DNA from: Eurosta solidaginis
Lineage: Eukaryota; Arthropoda; Insecta; Diptera; Tephritidae
Direction: 5' to 3'
NCBI RefSeq assembly: GCF_040869045.1
Contig: NC_090319.1
Span: forward strand, 229,021,832-229,085,831
DNA: 64,000 bases
In this document: positions 31,990 to 42,384 of the stretch, piece by piece
Position numbering within the stretch: the stretch's first letter is position 1
How the letters are laid out: each line of letters begins with the position of its first letter
Position numbers and translations under genes: made by a program
Notes under the pieces: generated by a model
Database searches by the model: none
What the model was told of the DNA's origin: nothing
The model's input: only the letters and a program-made list of their open reading frames with translations

Positions 31990-32210
31990 GCGGGTTAGCG
32001 GCTTCCTAGAACTTAAGCCACTTGCTGCTTCTAGATCTGACATCTGTCAGCTGGAGTCTTAGCCCGGCTAGCGCAGGGCACGAGCACAGAATGAAATCGA
32101 TCGTTTCCTCCTCCAACTCGCACTTCCTACATCTGCTAGCACTGACCAAGCCTAATTTAAAGGCATGTGACGCCAGAAGGCAGTGTCCAGTAAGAATACC
32201 CGTCATGAGT
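31990..32210 (-). pseudogene. LINE C-terminal fragment
   Basis: Minus-strand frame 32206-32006 reads MTGILTGHCLLASHAFKLGL then CRKCELEEETIDFILCSCPA, the C-terminal zinc-binding region found after RNase H in I/LOA-type LINEs. It is a different element from the one at 30740-31890. Confidence 0.75.
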
Positions 32211-32242
32211 CTAGTCTACAGATTAATGATAATAAAAATATA

Positions 32243-32600
32243 AGAATCAGTGTTTATGAATAACATATTTTAATTAATCTCTTACAACAACCTGATCGGT
32301 GGCTACATCGCCATGTAGGTAGTGTGGTGTTCCACCTTGTATAAACGTAGGTACTGTATGTGCTCAACCGTGCAAACTGACATTAGCAGTAACATTATTT
32401 ACATAAACATAGCTTGGTATTTGTGCAGGCCTCAATATAGCATACATTGGTCCAGTTCGGTGTGCAGCAGCCACTGGTACAAACACTTTTGAATGCATAG
32501 CTTTCATATAGGATGGATGTCCAGCAGTGCTCCGGTTGTGCCAATATGTAATGGGCTGCTCCGTCTCTTGGTACGGCTGTATAGGTATAGGCGGGTGCAA
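32243..32600 (-). pseudogene. Host-like coding fragment with repeat copy 2
   Basis: Minus-strand frame 32600-32364 (YQETEQPITYWHNRSTAGHP ... VPVAAAHRTGPMYAILRPAQ ... YVYVNNVTANVSLHG) runs, across a stop, into the 32375-32243 repeat (IQGGTPHYLHGDVATDQVVV). It is free of low-complexity bias and looks like real protein, Tyr/His/Pro-rich, but I cannot name the gene. It may belong to the same captured gene as the zinc-finger pieces at 29.2-30.2 kb. Confidence 0.5.
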
Positions 32601-32611
32601 TGTATTACTAG

Positions 32612-32975
32612 GCTCAAGATCGGAAGGTACATAAATGGCTCGAAGACGCCAGAGGGGATTGGAGCCAGAGTTTTCGGACCCAGAACCAAAATATCAGTAA
32701 CTATAAAAGCACATCCGAGCATTTTCGAGAGGAAGTATTCGCCATAAGTTAGTGCGCTAAGCTGAACCTTCAGCGCTGATACCCCAATGAAACAATTGCC
32801 ATACTCAGTCAGGCAGTCAGGTTCCACTAAAGGCACTTGCGGCGTTCGAAATAAAGTCAGCACTTGTCCTTCAGTGCGTAGAAAAGCTGAATCAATTAGG
32901 AGCACACAACGTAGTACTGTTGGCCTGGGTCCTAGGCCACAGGGGAGTGGAGGGCAATGAGCAGGCGGACTCCAT
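32612..32975 (+). pseudogene. LINE RNase H domain fragment
   Basis: Plus strand. The RNase H signature is visible as NGSKTPEGIGARVFGP (first catalytic Asp replaced by Asn) and, after frame changes, LAWVLGHRGVEGNEQAD near 32920-32970, which is the terminal HR..GNE.AD block. The middle of the domain is scrambled by indels. RNase H of this kind occurs in I, R1-related and LOA LINEs. Confidence 0.75.
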
Positions 32976-32984
32976 GTTTAATTT

Positions 32985-33165
32985 GTTGCGTCTCTCCCAC
33001 AAATTATCAACCCCCCAGCAGATCCTTGCAGCGGGTCTGCGCCATACTCTCCTCTTCCGGGAAGGTATCGACCCCAATCCGGGTCCTTCTCCTGACCCCA
33101 GTACTGAGAAATGGGTTTGCTGCGTTTGCCGGAAAAGAATCTTTTTAGGACGGTCATATATATAA
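32985..33165 (+). pseudogene. LINE ORF start fragment
   Basis: Reads ILAAGLRHTLLFREGIDPNP then GPSPDP and WVCCVCRKRIF. This NPGP-containing start followed by a CxxC zinc motif is the N-terminus of a Jockey-like LINE ORF. It sits immediately after the RNase H end of another LINE, so two fragments are fused. Confidence 0.65.
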
Positions 33166-33284
33166 GGACCTGAAATATTTCAATAAACTTCCTAATCACA
33201 TAAAAAGTAGTAATAACTTCAATACTTTAAAAAAAAAGTTTATTGGAGCATTGTAAAACCCTTCCAATAAGATAGTTTTTTTTT

Positions 33285-36200
33285 ATACTCAGTTGAGCAG
33301 AGCTCACAGAGTATATTAAGTTTGATTGGATAACGGTTGGTTGTACATATATAAAGGAATCGAGATAGATATAGACTTCCATATATCAAAATAATCAGGA
33401 TCGAAAAAAAATTTGATTGAGCCATGTCCGTCCGTCCGTCCGTCCGTTAACACGATAACTTGAGTAAATTTTGAGGTATCTTGATGAAATTTGGTATGTA
33501 GGTTCCTGAGCACTCATCTCAGATCGCTATTTAAAATGAATGATATCGGACTATAACCACGCCCACTTTTTCGATATCGAAAATTTCGAAAAACCGAAAA
33601 AGTGCGATAATTCATTACAAAAGACAGATAAAGCGACGAAACTTGGTAGATGGGTTGACGTTATGACGCAGAATAGAAAATTAGTAAGATTTTGGACAAT
33701 GGGCGTGGCACCGCCCACTTTTACAAGAAGGTAATTTAAAAGTTTTGCAAGCTGTAATTTGGCAGTCGTTGAAGATATCATGATGAAATTTGGCAGGAAC
33801 GTTACCACTATTACTATATATTTGCTAAATAAAAATTAGCAAAATTGGACGAAGAACACGCCCACTTTTTAAAAAAAAAATTTGTAAAATTCAAATTTTA
33901 ACAAAAAATTTAATATCTTTACTGTATATAAGTAAATTAAGTCAAAATTCAATTCCAGTAATGATATGATGCAACAAACTAGAAAAATAAAAGAAAATTT
34001 CAAAATGGGCGTGGCTCCGCCCATTTTCATTTAGTTTGTCTAGAATACTTTTATTGCCATAAGTCGAACAAAAATTTACCAATTTGGTAGGAGCATAGAT
34101 TCTATGACGGTAACTGTTCTCTGTAAAAATGGGCGAAATCGGTGAAAGCCATGCCCAGTTTTTATACACAGTCCGCCGTCTGTCCTTCCGCTCGGCCATT
34201 AACACAATAACTTGAGCAAAATCCGATATATCTTTACTAAACTTAGCCCACGTACTTATCTGAACTCACTTTATCTTGGTATAAAAAATGGCCGAAATCC
34301 GACCATAACCACGCCCACTTTATCGATATCGCAAATTACGAAAAATGAAAAAAAATGCCATAATTCTATACCAAATACGAAAAAAGGGATGAAACATGGT
34401 AACTGGATTGGTTTATTGACGCAAAATATAACTTTGGAAAAAACTTTGTAAAATGGGTGTGACACCTACCATATTAAGTAGAAGAAAATGAAAAAGTTCT
34501 ACAAGGCGAAATCAACAGCCCTTGGAATCTTGGCAGGAATACTGTTAGTGGTATTGCATATATAAATAAATTAGCAGTACCCGACAGATGATTTTCTGGA
34601 TCAGCTGGTCCACATTTTGGTCGATATTGCGAGACCGCCTTCACATATACATCTAAGGGCCACTCGCTTTTAAAACCCTCATTAATACCTTTAATTTGAT
34701 ATACATATCGTACAAACACATACTAGAGTCACCCCTGTCCCACCCTAATGGCGATATCTCGAACAGGCGTCCACCTATAGACCTAATGCCCACTCCCTCT
34801 TAAAATGCTCAGTAACATCTTTCGTTTGATACCCATATCGTACAAACATTCTAGAGTCACCCCGGGCCCACCCTAATGGCGATATCTCGAAAAGGCGTCC
34901 ACCTATAGACCTAATGTCCACTCCCTCTTAAAATGCTCAGTAACACCTTTCGTTTGATACCCATATCGTACAAACATTCTAGAGTCACCCTTGGTCCACC
35001 TTTATGGCGATATCTCGAAAAGGTGTCCACCTATAGAACTAAGGATTACTCCCTTTTAAAATACTCCTTACCACCTTTCATTTGATACCCATATCGTACA
35101 AACACATTCTAGAGTCACCCCTGGCCCACCCTAATGGCGATATCTCGAAAAGGCGTCCAATGCCCACTCCCTCTTAAAATGCTCAGTAACACCTTTCGTT
35201 TGATACCCATATCGTACAAACATTCAAGAGTCACCCCTGGCCCACCCTATTGGCGATATCTCGAAAGGGCGTCCACCTGTAGACCTAATGCCCACTCCCT
35301 CTTAAAATGCTCAGTAACACCTTTCGTTTGATTCCCATATCGTACAAACACATTCTAGAGTCACCCCTGGCCCACCCTAATGACGATATCTCGAAAAGGC
35401 GTCCACCTATAGACCTCATGCCCACTCCCTCTTAAAATGTCCAGCAACACCTTTCGTTTGATACCCATATCGTACAAGCATTCTAGAGTCACCCTTGGTC
35501 CACCTTTATGGCGATATCTCGAAAAGGCGTCCACCTATAGAACTAAGGATTACTCCCTTTTAAAATACTCATTACCATCTTTCATTTGATACCCATATCA
35601 TACAAACACATTCTAGAGTCACCCCTGGCCCACCCTAATGGCGACATTTCGAAAAGGCGTCCACCTATAGACCTAATGCCCACTCCCTCTTAAAATGCTC
35701 AGTAACACTTTTCGTTTGATACCCATATCGTACAAACATTCTAGAGTCACCCCTGGCCCACCCTAATGACGATATCTCGAAAAGGCGTCCACCTATGGAA
35801 CTAAGGATCACTCCTTTTCAAAATACTCATTAACAGCTTTCATTTGATACCCATATCGTACAAACATATTCTAGAGTCACCCCTGGTCCACCTTTATGGC
35901 GATTTCTCGAAAAGGCGTTCACCTATAGAACTAAAGCCCATTCCCTTTTAAAATACTCATTACCACCTTTCATTTGATACCCATATCGTACAAACACATT
36001 CTAGAGTCACCCCTGGTCCACCTTAATGGGGACATCTCGAAAAGGCGTCCACCGATAGACCTAAGGCCCACTCCATCTTAAAATGCTCAGTAACACCTTT
36101 CATTTGATACCCATAGCGTACAAACAAATTCTAGAGTCAGCCCTGGTCCACCTTTATGGCGATATCCCTAAATGCCGTCCATCCATAGAACTATGGCCTA

Positions 36201-36355
36201 CTCTCTCTTAAAATACTCTTTAATACCTTTCATTTGATACACATGTCATACAACCACATTCCAGGGTTACCCCAGGTTCATTTTCCTTATTTTGTCTCCA
36301 TAGCTCTCAACTGAGTATGTAATGTTCGGTTACACCCGAACTTAGCCTTCCTTAC
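33285..36355. mobile_element. Large non-coding repeat element with internal tandem array
   Basis: Bounded by a 13-bp inverted pair ATACTCAGTTGAG (33285-33297) and CTCAACTGAGTAT (36306-36318); the right side continues to CGGTTACACCCGAACTTAGC and CCTTACTTGTT. The left 1.3 kb has GTCCGTCCGTCCGTCCGT at 33427 and six CGCCCACTTTT-type motifs, and its halves (33420-33620 and 34180-34400) are diverged duplicates. The right half is the 129-bp array. No frame codes for a transposase, so it is non-autonomous. I recall this family as very abundant in tephritid genomes, which is from memory. Confidence 0.7.
34640..36290. repeat. Tandem array, about 13 units of 118-130 bp
   Basis: The motif (G/A)TTTGATACCCATATCGTAC starts at 34694, 34824, 34952, 35080, 35198, 35326, 35456, 35584, 35714, 35842, 35972, 36102 and 36232: spacings of 128 or 130 bp except one of 118. 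Each unit also has AGAGTCACCCCTGG, GGCGATATCTCGAAAAGG and CTCCCTCTTAAAATG. Neighbouring units alternate between two slightly different types. Confidence 0.95.
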
Positions 36356-37212
36356 TTGTTTTCTTTTATTTTTTTACATGATATACCGATACTGGAGCGC
36401 GAAAAGAGAATGGTAATAATGGTAGCAGCAAAATACAATGCATCCGGCCCTAAGGAAAAGAAAATCGGCCGCCACCTGTAACTCCAGACAGTTCCAACAA
36501 CTAATTTCGCTGGAATTCGGTATTTCCAGCTGGTATTTACTGTTGCTGATCGGAATCATTCGCATTCCGACAGCATAAATATAACAATAAAATTATATAA
36601 TGTGTAACAAAAATAAGGCCAAATAAAAGTTGGAGCAAGGGGGATTGGAAACACGTCCTTTTCAACCTCCCATTATATGTTGAGCTGTGTTGTCTTTACT
36701 AAACAAAGTTGAGGGGTGATTGGATACACGTTATTTTCAATTTCCAACATCCAAAGACATGTTTAGCTGCATTGATCGGAGACTAATACACTCCGAAAGC
36801 TTAAAATACACATATAATTGAAAAATATAAGTTCCAAATTTTGTTGCCTTAAGCTGGGAGCACTGGAGGATTGGAAACGCGTCCTTTCCAACCTTCCTTT
36901 AATGAGTGGCTCCCAGACTCGTCCCTCTGTCACGCTAGTAAATATCCTGATCGGAATCACATGGCATTCCAACAGCATATTCAATAGAAATAAGTGATTA
37001 TAACAATGAACTGTACTTAGTAGTTTAAGTTTTGGGCCTAAACAGCCGTAATAATAAATAAATTAAATTAAAAAAATAAATACTCTTGTCAGTGTTTCAC
37101 GTGCAAGGGATGGTTGCATCGGACAGGTTGCTCTGGGCTAGATTCCAAAATACAGCGTCCTCGTAACTTTTATAAATCTTTTGTGGCTCTTGTTGTTCAC
37201 GGCCTCATTACA
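36356..37212. repeat. Non-coding stretch with three diverged internal repeats
   Basis: No gene. Blocks of GATTGGAAACACGTCCTTT type occur near 36646, 36718 and 36868, and blocks of GATCGGAAT..GCATTCCGACAGC type (small palindromes) near 36547, 36774 and 36949, so an ancient repeat of two alternating motifs is likely. Confidence 0.5.
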
Positions 37213-37790
37213 TCATGAGGAAATACGGCACCTGAGAACACAGCCGTATGAAGCTAAAAAACACAAGCATGTCTTCAGTGAACTCCACAAACAGGCGTCG
37301 GACCTCTATGCCGGTGATTCCTGTACTCAAAGAACAAAACTAGCAGAGGAGGAACGCACTCTCCCTAGGAAAACGAGAGTAGTTACTCTAGCTCAACTTC
37401 GAGCTGGATACTGTAACAGGCTAAACTCTTACCTATCCAGAATCAACCCCGACATACAAAATGTATGTCCTGCTTGCAATGTGTCCCCACATGACACTAA
37501 CCATGTCTTTAATTGTATTGTGGAACCAACGCCTCTAACATCCCTTTCATTATGGTCCACCCCTGTTGAAACAGAAAGTTTCTTTGGACTCCCGTTAGAG
37601 GACATTTATGACAATTTGTGATCGGTCGCACCTATTGGATGGGGCGAAGCACTGCTACTACAACAACAGCAGGCGGACAAGACGGAAAGAGAGGCAGCAA
37701 CTGCATGACCCATCGATCCCGAGCCGTTCCTGCCAGTTGGCCCACAGGGGCATTTATTAGCAGAAGGGAGGGAAAAGAGAGAACACTGGC
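37213..37790 (+). pseudogene. Jockey-type LINE C-terminus and 3' UTR
   Basis: Frame 37181-37621 from about 37213 reads EEIRHLRTQPYEAKKH, DLYAGDSCTQRTKLAEEERT, LAQLRAGYCNRLNSYLSRIN and the zinc motif CPACNVSPHDTNHVFNC, ending LPLEDIYDNL with a stop at 37619-37621. It is the same LINE family as 1720-2712 and complete at its C-terminus. The UTR (GATCGGTCGCACC..CAACAACAGC) follows to about 37790. Only the last 135 codons are present. Confidence 0.85.
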
Positions 37791-38330
37791 GCAATATGCC
37801 AGGCCTGAGTCAATCTAAGTTACTGTTAGGGGGTTACAGCACAACTCGATATAGGGCATTAATAGGCCTCTCAAAAAGATAACCTAAGAACCCCAACGGC
37901 TATTCTTACAAGACACTGTAGACTGAACAGTCACATGCAAAAGCTGGGTATAGTATCGAACAACACATACCGATTTTGTGATGGATCAGCAGACGGTGGC
38001 CCATATCCTTCTAGATTGCGGCGCAATTTCAAGACGTAGGGCTAAGTTTATGGGCTCACCATGGCCAGAGCATTCCCACATTTAATCCCTCAAGCAAAGA
38101 ACACTGCTGGGGTTCATCAAGGAAGTCGGCTAGGATGAGGTGCTGTGAAGGAGATGTGCAAGTCACTGTGCAATCCTCAATAAATGATCTATCTATCTAC
38201 GTTCCGGTAACGAGCACCATTGTGGTACTAGCCCCACCATCTCGGGAACTATTGATATGACTACATTAAACCTTCTAGGGATTGAATCTTAATAATGCCG
38301 GTAATGCGAAAGTCTGCTAAAATGCACCAT
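37791..38330 (+). pseudogene. Second LINE 3' end and LINE 3' UTR piece
   Basis: Broken frames; one reads MDQQTVAHILLDCGAISRRR then AKFMGSP (about 37982-38062), the C-terminal CCHC region of an I/LOA-like LINE. It ends at an AATAAATGATCTATCTATCTA tail near 38195. From 38205 a different LINE 3' UTR begins (ACGTTCCGGTAACGAGCACC, CCACCATCTCGGGAAC), related to the one at 39268-39420. Confidence 0.7.
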
Positions 38331-38707
38331 TCTCCATGGAATGCTCGATATATAACTTTCCACGTTTTGAAACAGTGATGAAAAGAGCAAAATTTACAAT
38401 AATTTTAACTGGCTGTGGGTAGTAAGGTGTTGATGTCCTCTCTTAACGCAATGTAATGACAACTGCGATGCAGGGAAAATGACAAAAATCTTGCAAATCT
38501 ACTGATAATAATTAATTTTTCCTCCCCTTCTATGCAGTTCTATGCATACATACATATGTATTTTTCTCTCCAAATGCTAATTAAAAAAATTAATTGGTTT
38601 TCACATGAACTTCGAACTCTGTCGTATTTGCATTCTTCAGTTGATTATCAACAAAAGCATGACAAATTATCACTAAAAAATTCATACATGTAGCTTATAT
38701 ATTTATT
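38331..38707. other. Unassigned stretch
   Basis: No gene recognised; AT-rich. Confidence 0.4.
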
Positions 38708-38727
38708 ATGGTAGCCAATTTACTTAC

Positions 38728-39190
38728 CCTTTCGGGTGCGATGATTCCTGGACAATCGGGCCTGACTAGACGCGATTTTTTTTGCCTTAAGAGAGCGTGC
38801 TTAACGCGAACCCTATCATGTTATGGCACAACTTTGGTGATACAAAAAATCAAAGACATTTCTGCTTCTAATGCTTCTAGGATAGCAGCAGCAGCTCCCG
38901 GTGGCACCACATAAATAACAGTTGCATGCATTTTTTGCTCCGGCTACCTATTCAATTTTAATTCACATTACATTATCTACTATTGCAATTTTTAATCACT
39001 ACAAATCAATATAAATTACCGAAGCAAATACTGGCAAACCAAGATGCGTAGTTCCACCCTTTTTTAGGGAAATACATCCAACCAGTTTGGTACCGTATTC
39101 CAAAGCATGTTGCTTGTAAAGTACCTTGTTTTTGTAGATTTCCTCTGATTTTGGCATATTCTGAGCTGAATCGCAACCCGGCGGAGATGC
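38728..39190 (-). pseudogene. Scsalpha: Fragment of succinyl-CoA synthetase alpha (two exons and intron), captured
   Basis: Minus strand. Exon piece 39190-39020 reads [15 protein letters not shown] and [16 protein letters not shown], from the CoA-binding N-domain. A 72-bp intron (39019-38948, GTAATT..ATAG) follows, then exon 38947-38728 with [51 protein letters not shown], ending at a good 5' splice site GGTAAGT. The normal enzyme alpha subunit makes succinate and ATP/GTP in the mitochondrial TCA cycle. Here a 1-2 base shift lies just after the second exon start (near 38925), an initial part is scrambled, and the active-site His region is not included. Presence of introns shows copying at DNA level. 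Not functional. Confidence 0.9.
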
Positions 39191-39267
39191 TATCTATTAG
39201 AATAATATAACATTTTTTTTATTATTTAAAAATGCACATACGTATGAATGAAAATCAGAAAGTAAAT

Positions 39268-39420
39268 AATGTTGTTGTTGTTGTAGCGATAAGGACACTC
39301 CCCGTTATCGACTTTGTTGGTCCTTTGCCGGATGCAGATCGGGTACGTTCCGGGAACCATTAAGGTACTAGCCCGACCATATCGGGAGCGATTTAGTTGA
39401 CATAAAACCTTGTAGGCCAT
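39268..39420 (-). repeat. LINE 3' UTR fragment
   Basis: On the + strand it starts GTTGTTGTTGTTGTAGCGAT, which is the ACAAC-rich tail of a minus-strand LINE, followed by the UTR (GTACTAGCCCGACCATATCG, TGACATAAAACCTTGTAGGC). Similar to 38205-38290. Confidence 0.65.
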
Positions 39421-39454
39421 CCCGTCGATTCTATACAACTTAATATGGTAACGA

Positions 39455-39776
39455 TTCAAAAGACGGTGCACCACCCAATTTTTATCAAAAATTATCAAAC
39501 GTGGAATCAAAAGGCGCGTCTCGAGCTCCGTTTTTATTATTATTTGATATTTTTAAATTAGGTGGTGTACCGTCTTGTAAAACTTTACCCTTAATATTAT
39601 TTTGGGCGAAGGCCGCCAACGCAAAAAGATGGTCTCTGCAGCAATATTCTTAATTTCAGTCACATGTCACAACTCAAATTAACTTAATGTTATTTTGGGC
39701 GAAGGTCGCCAACGCAAAAATGTGTTCTCTGCAACAAAATTTTTAATTTCCGTCACATGTCACAACTAAAAGCACA
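39455..39776. repeat. Inverted repeat and 93-bp tandem duplication
   Basis: AAGACGGTGCACCACCC near 39459 is repeated inverted near 39560 (GGTGGTGTACCGTCTT). Directly after, 39591-39683 and 39684-39776 are a tandem pair, each with ATTTTGGGCGAAGG, CGCCAACGCAAAAA and CACATGTCACAACT. No coding potential. Confidence 0.8.
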
Positions 39777-40152
39777 AGATATTTTTCGTTGTAAACAATT
39801 TATATTTTTTTTGCGTTTCAATGTTTTCCGGAATAATTAATGAACTGTCATTTCGATGACAGGATGAAAAGTCGATGTGTTAGTGGAGAGAGAAAAAAGC
39901 TTTGAATGTGTGGGTGAACTGGTTACCTCCGTCTTGTAGGGTATTAGTATTAGAATTTCACGCTGAAGGAAAATCGCCAATCACTATAATCGCTATTGGC
40001 GATATTCTGCCAGAGGTGATTGTCATTCAAAAGAATCGAATGAAGGAAAATCGCCAATCACTGATATATTTGGATTGCAATAGCTATAGCTATTAGCGAT
40101 TTGTCAATAGCGGCGATGCAATCACCAATAGTGAAATATCGTTCCATCACTA
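39777..40152 (-). repeat. Right subterminal region and TIR of the hAT element
   Basis: Contains GAAGGAAAATCGCCAATCACT at about 39966 and again at 40043, and several GCGATT/AATCGC motifs, ending in the TIR (40136-40152). The subterminal sequence differs from the left side, as is usual for hAT elements. Confidence 0.65.
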
Positions 40153-40160
40153 CAGTAGAA

Positions 40161-41604
40161 TCTCACGTAAAATTCCGCTATTGCGGAGTTGTTCCGGGGT
40201 GTGTGTTCGTTTGGGCTGCTACAGCAAACTGCCTTCCTGGGTGTAATCTTTATCCAGGTATAGGTCCTCTGGCCATCTGTACTTAGGTTCCTCGAGCAAC
40301 CTGTACCTGATTTTCTGGAAAAGTTCATACCTGATTCTCCGTATTGCTTTGCACTTGAGCATCTCTGTATGCTACCAGCTGTTGGCTTGTACTTTGTTTC
40401 TCTCCTTGTTGTCTCTTGGACTCTTCGCTGACTCGTGTAAGCGTACCACAAATGGCTACCTCGCTGTTCTCACTCTGTTGTTGTACCTCGGAAATATTGC
40501 TTGTTGTTCGATTGGACGATGTTAACGGGATTTGATCTTCACTAGCGTTCTTCTTGTTGCTCTGTTAATGACTTAGCTTTCTGGAGTCGTTGTTGTCGGC
40601 GGCGTCGGTTACGTGGTATGCTTTCAGCTCACTTAAATGGGCTGTCCTCCTCCTTCCTCTGAAAACATTGTCTAGCTCTACGATCACTGGTGAGACAAAG
40701 TTCGTTACCCGGTGGGGTCCACTGTACCTGGGCGCTAGTTTGGCTGCAAAGTTATCCACCGCTTTTGACAGCTGATGCTCCTTTACCAGCACAAGGTCGC
40801 CTATAGCCGGTCGCCATTGCCTTCTTCTTAGGTTATAATGCTTTGCCTGCTCTGTTGATGCTCGCTCTTGCTTCCGTCGTACTATCTCGAATATCTCCTT
40901 CATCTTCATCGATTTCTCCCCTGGATTAGCTACTCTCTCTGACCTGTACAGAATGTATGCTCGTCGTAAAGGCTATTGGGAATCCTTGGATCTCTGCCTT
41001 GTACTACATATGCTGGACTGTACCCGGTCTATTCACATACGCTTGTGTTTCATGCGATCAGCTCGTCCCATGTTCTCTGCTCATTCCCGGAAAGCTGTGC
41101 TATCATCCTCTTGATGTTACGGTTCGCTCTTTCTGTCTGGTTCTCCTGCTGTGTGTATGGTGCTGTCAGCTGGTGTTTTACGCCAAGCTCCTCCAAATAC
41201 TTCTTAAAACGTTTGCTCACGAACTGAGCTCCTTTGACTGTGATTAATACCTTTGGGATGCCAAAGCCTGCCAAATTCTCCCTCTAAATCCTCGTATTAC
41301 GCTCTCTGTTGTTGCCTTTCTAATTGCCATTATCTCCACCCATTTTGAAAATCTGTCAACGAAAATTAATGCCATTGTATTACAACGGTTCTTTTGGAAT
41401 TATAGTTAACATCTTTCCCGCGGCTTGTTGTTGCCTAGGTTTGTATACCTGACGTCCATGACATTGCTGTACGTACTTCCTTACGTCTCTGAACATTCCG
41501 GGCCAGAAATATCGTCTCGTCGCTCGTGCACTAGATTTTCGAACGCCCATATATCCTGCGCTTGGTGTGTCATGAACTTCCGCCAGCACTCTGCATCTCT
41601 GTGG
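40161..41604 (-). pseudogene. pol: T1 pol 3' part and 3' region (minus), resumed after hAT
   Basis: Continues the T1 copy from 26467. From right to left: integrase zinc domain (41658-41380 frame; its second His is Tyr and last Cys is Arg), core (41274-41050) in which the TDNG motif is TVKG so the second catalytic Asp is lost, then the C-terminal module and tail (40909-40565), and the pol-ORF3 interval to 40161. Frameshifts separate the pieces. The T1 match stops at about 41604 in mid domain. Confidence 0.85.
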
Positions 41605-41938
41605 GGTAGGGTGGTCCAAAAAACCAAAGTTTATTTTAGAAACCAAGGGACCCTCCAATTTTGTTACATCTAACGGAAGATTAATCTAAGCAAAATTTTA
41701 GCTCTATAGAGCACATAGAAAGCAGTGCTCAACAAGGCTTAGTTTTCGTAAATTCTGTAAATTTTTATATGAGTTTGCCGGGGACTGCCCGTATCGCTTT
41801 AAATGTATGAAACATTTATATATGTAAATTTTTATTTGTTTGTTTTTAAGGATTCAGAAATTGAAAAATGTGTGGTCTTCAATAAATTTGATATTAAACA
41901 TGTTATCAGCCCCTTTTTTGTTTCAGGTTTAAACTATA
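41605..41938. other. Unassigned sequence
   Basis: No gene. It starts at the T1 break with TAGGGTGGTCCAAAAAACC, which resembles a DNA-transposon end, but no partner terminus was found. Confidence 0.35.
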
Positions 41939-42297
41939 AAATAAATAAATGTAAGGCGCGATAACCTCCGAAGAGATCAAAGGCCGAGCTTCTCTTCCAA
42001 TTTGCGTCGTGCTCCTCTTGATTTTCCCTACAAATTGGCCGGACGGGACCTACATGTTTTATGCCGACTCCGAACGGCATCTGCAAGGCAGATGAGTTTT
42101 CACTGAGAGCTTTTCATGGCAGAAATACACCCGGAGCACTTGCCAAACACTGCCGAGGGGCGACCCCGCTTAGAAAAATTTTCTTCTAATTTAAAAACCT
42201 TATTTCTAAAATTTTGATGTTGCTTTGCCCGGGGTGCGAACCCAGGGCATACGTTGTGTTAGGCGGAGCACGCTACCATCACACCATGGTGGCCGCC
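41939..42297 (-). mobile_element. tRNA-derived SINE, second copy
   Basis: 359 bp, minus strand, same family and length as 20062-20420. Target duplication GGTTTAAACTATA (13 bp) at 41926-41938 and 42298-42310. Head with the B box (minus GGGTTCGCACCCC) at about 42230-42242, tail at the left end. Confidence 0.93.
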
Positions 42298-42384
42298 GGT
42301 TTAAACTATACTTCAATCAAAATGAGTGCACTTAAGACGCGTCAGGCAGACATTGTTTACTTAGTATAATTGCGCCTTTCATAT

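Larger units (their letters stand above)
26468..40152. mobile_element. hAT-type transposon or composite carrying host gene fragments (13,685 bp)
   Basis: Left end TAGTGATGGACGATAT (26468-26483); right end, read on the minus strand, TAGTGATGGAACGATAT (40152-40136): one indel in 17 bp. Outside both ends is the same 8-bp CAGTAGAA (26460-26467 and 40153-40160), and removing the segment restores a continuous T1 3' region as in other copies. Short TIRs plus an 8-bp duplication are the hAT signature. No transposase was recognised inside. The contents are Upf1, Scsalpha and zinc-finger fragments, LINE pieces and a large repeat with a tandem array. Confidence 0.8.

Noticed and set aside
33140..33165. 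2A-like peptide in the LINE fragment (DPNPGP)
   Set aside because: The upstream part of the 2A consensus (D-V/I-E) is not matched and the fragment is truncated; NPGP is a usual motif of this LINE start.
34640..36290. CRISPR-like regular array
   Set aside because: The whole 129-bp unit repeats, with no short repeat/unique spacer pattern, and the genome is eukaryotic; it is a tandem satellite-type array.
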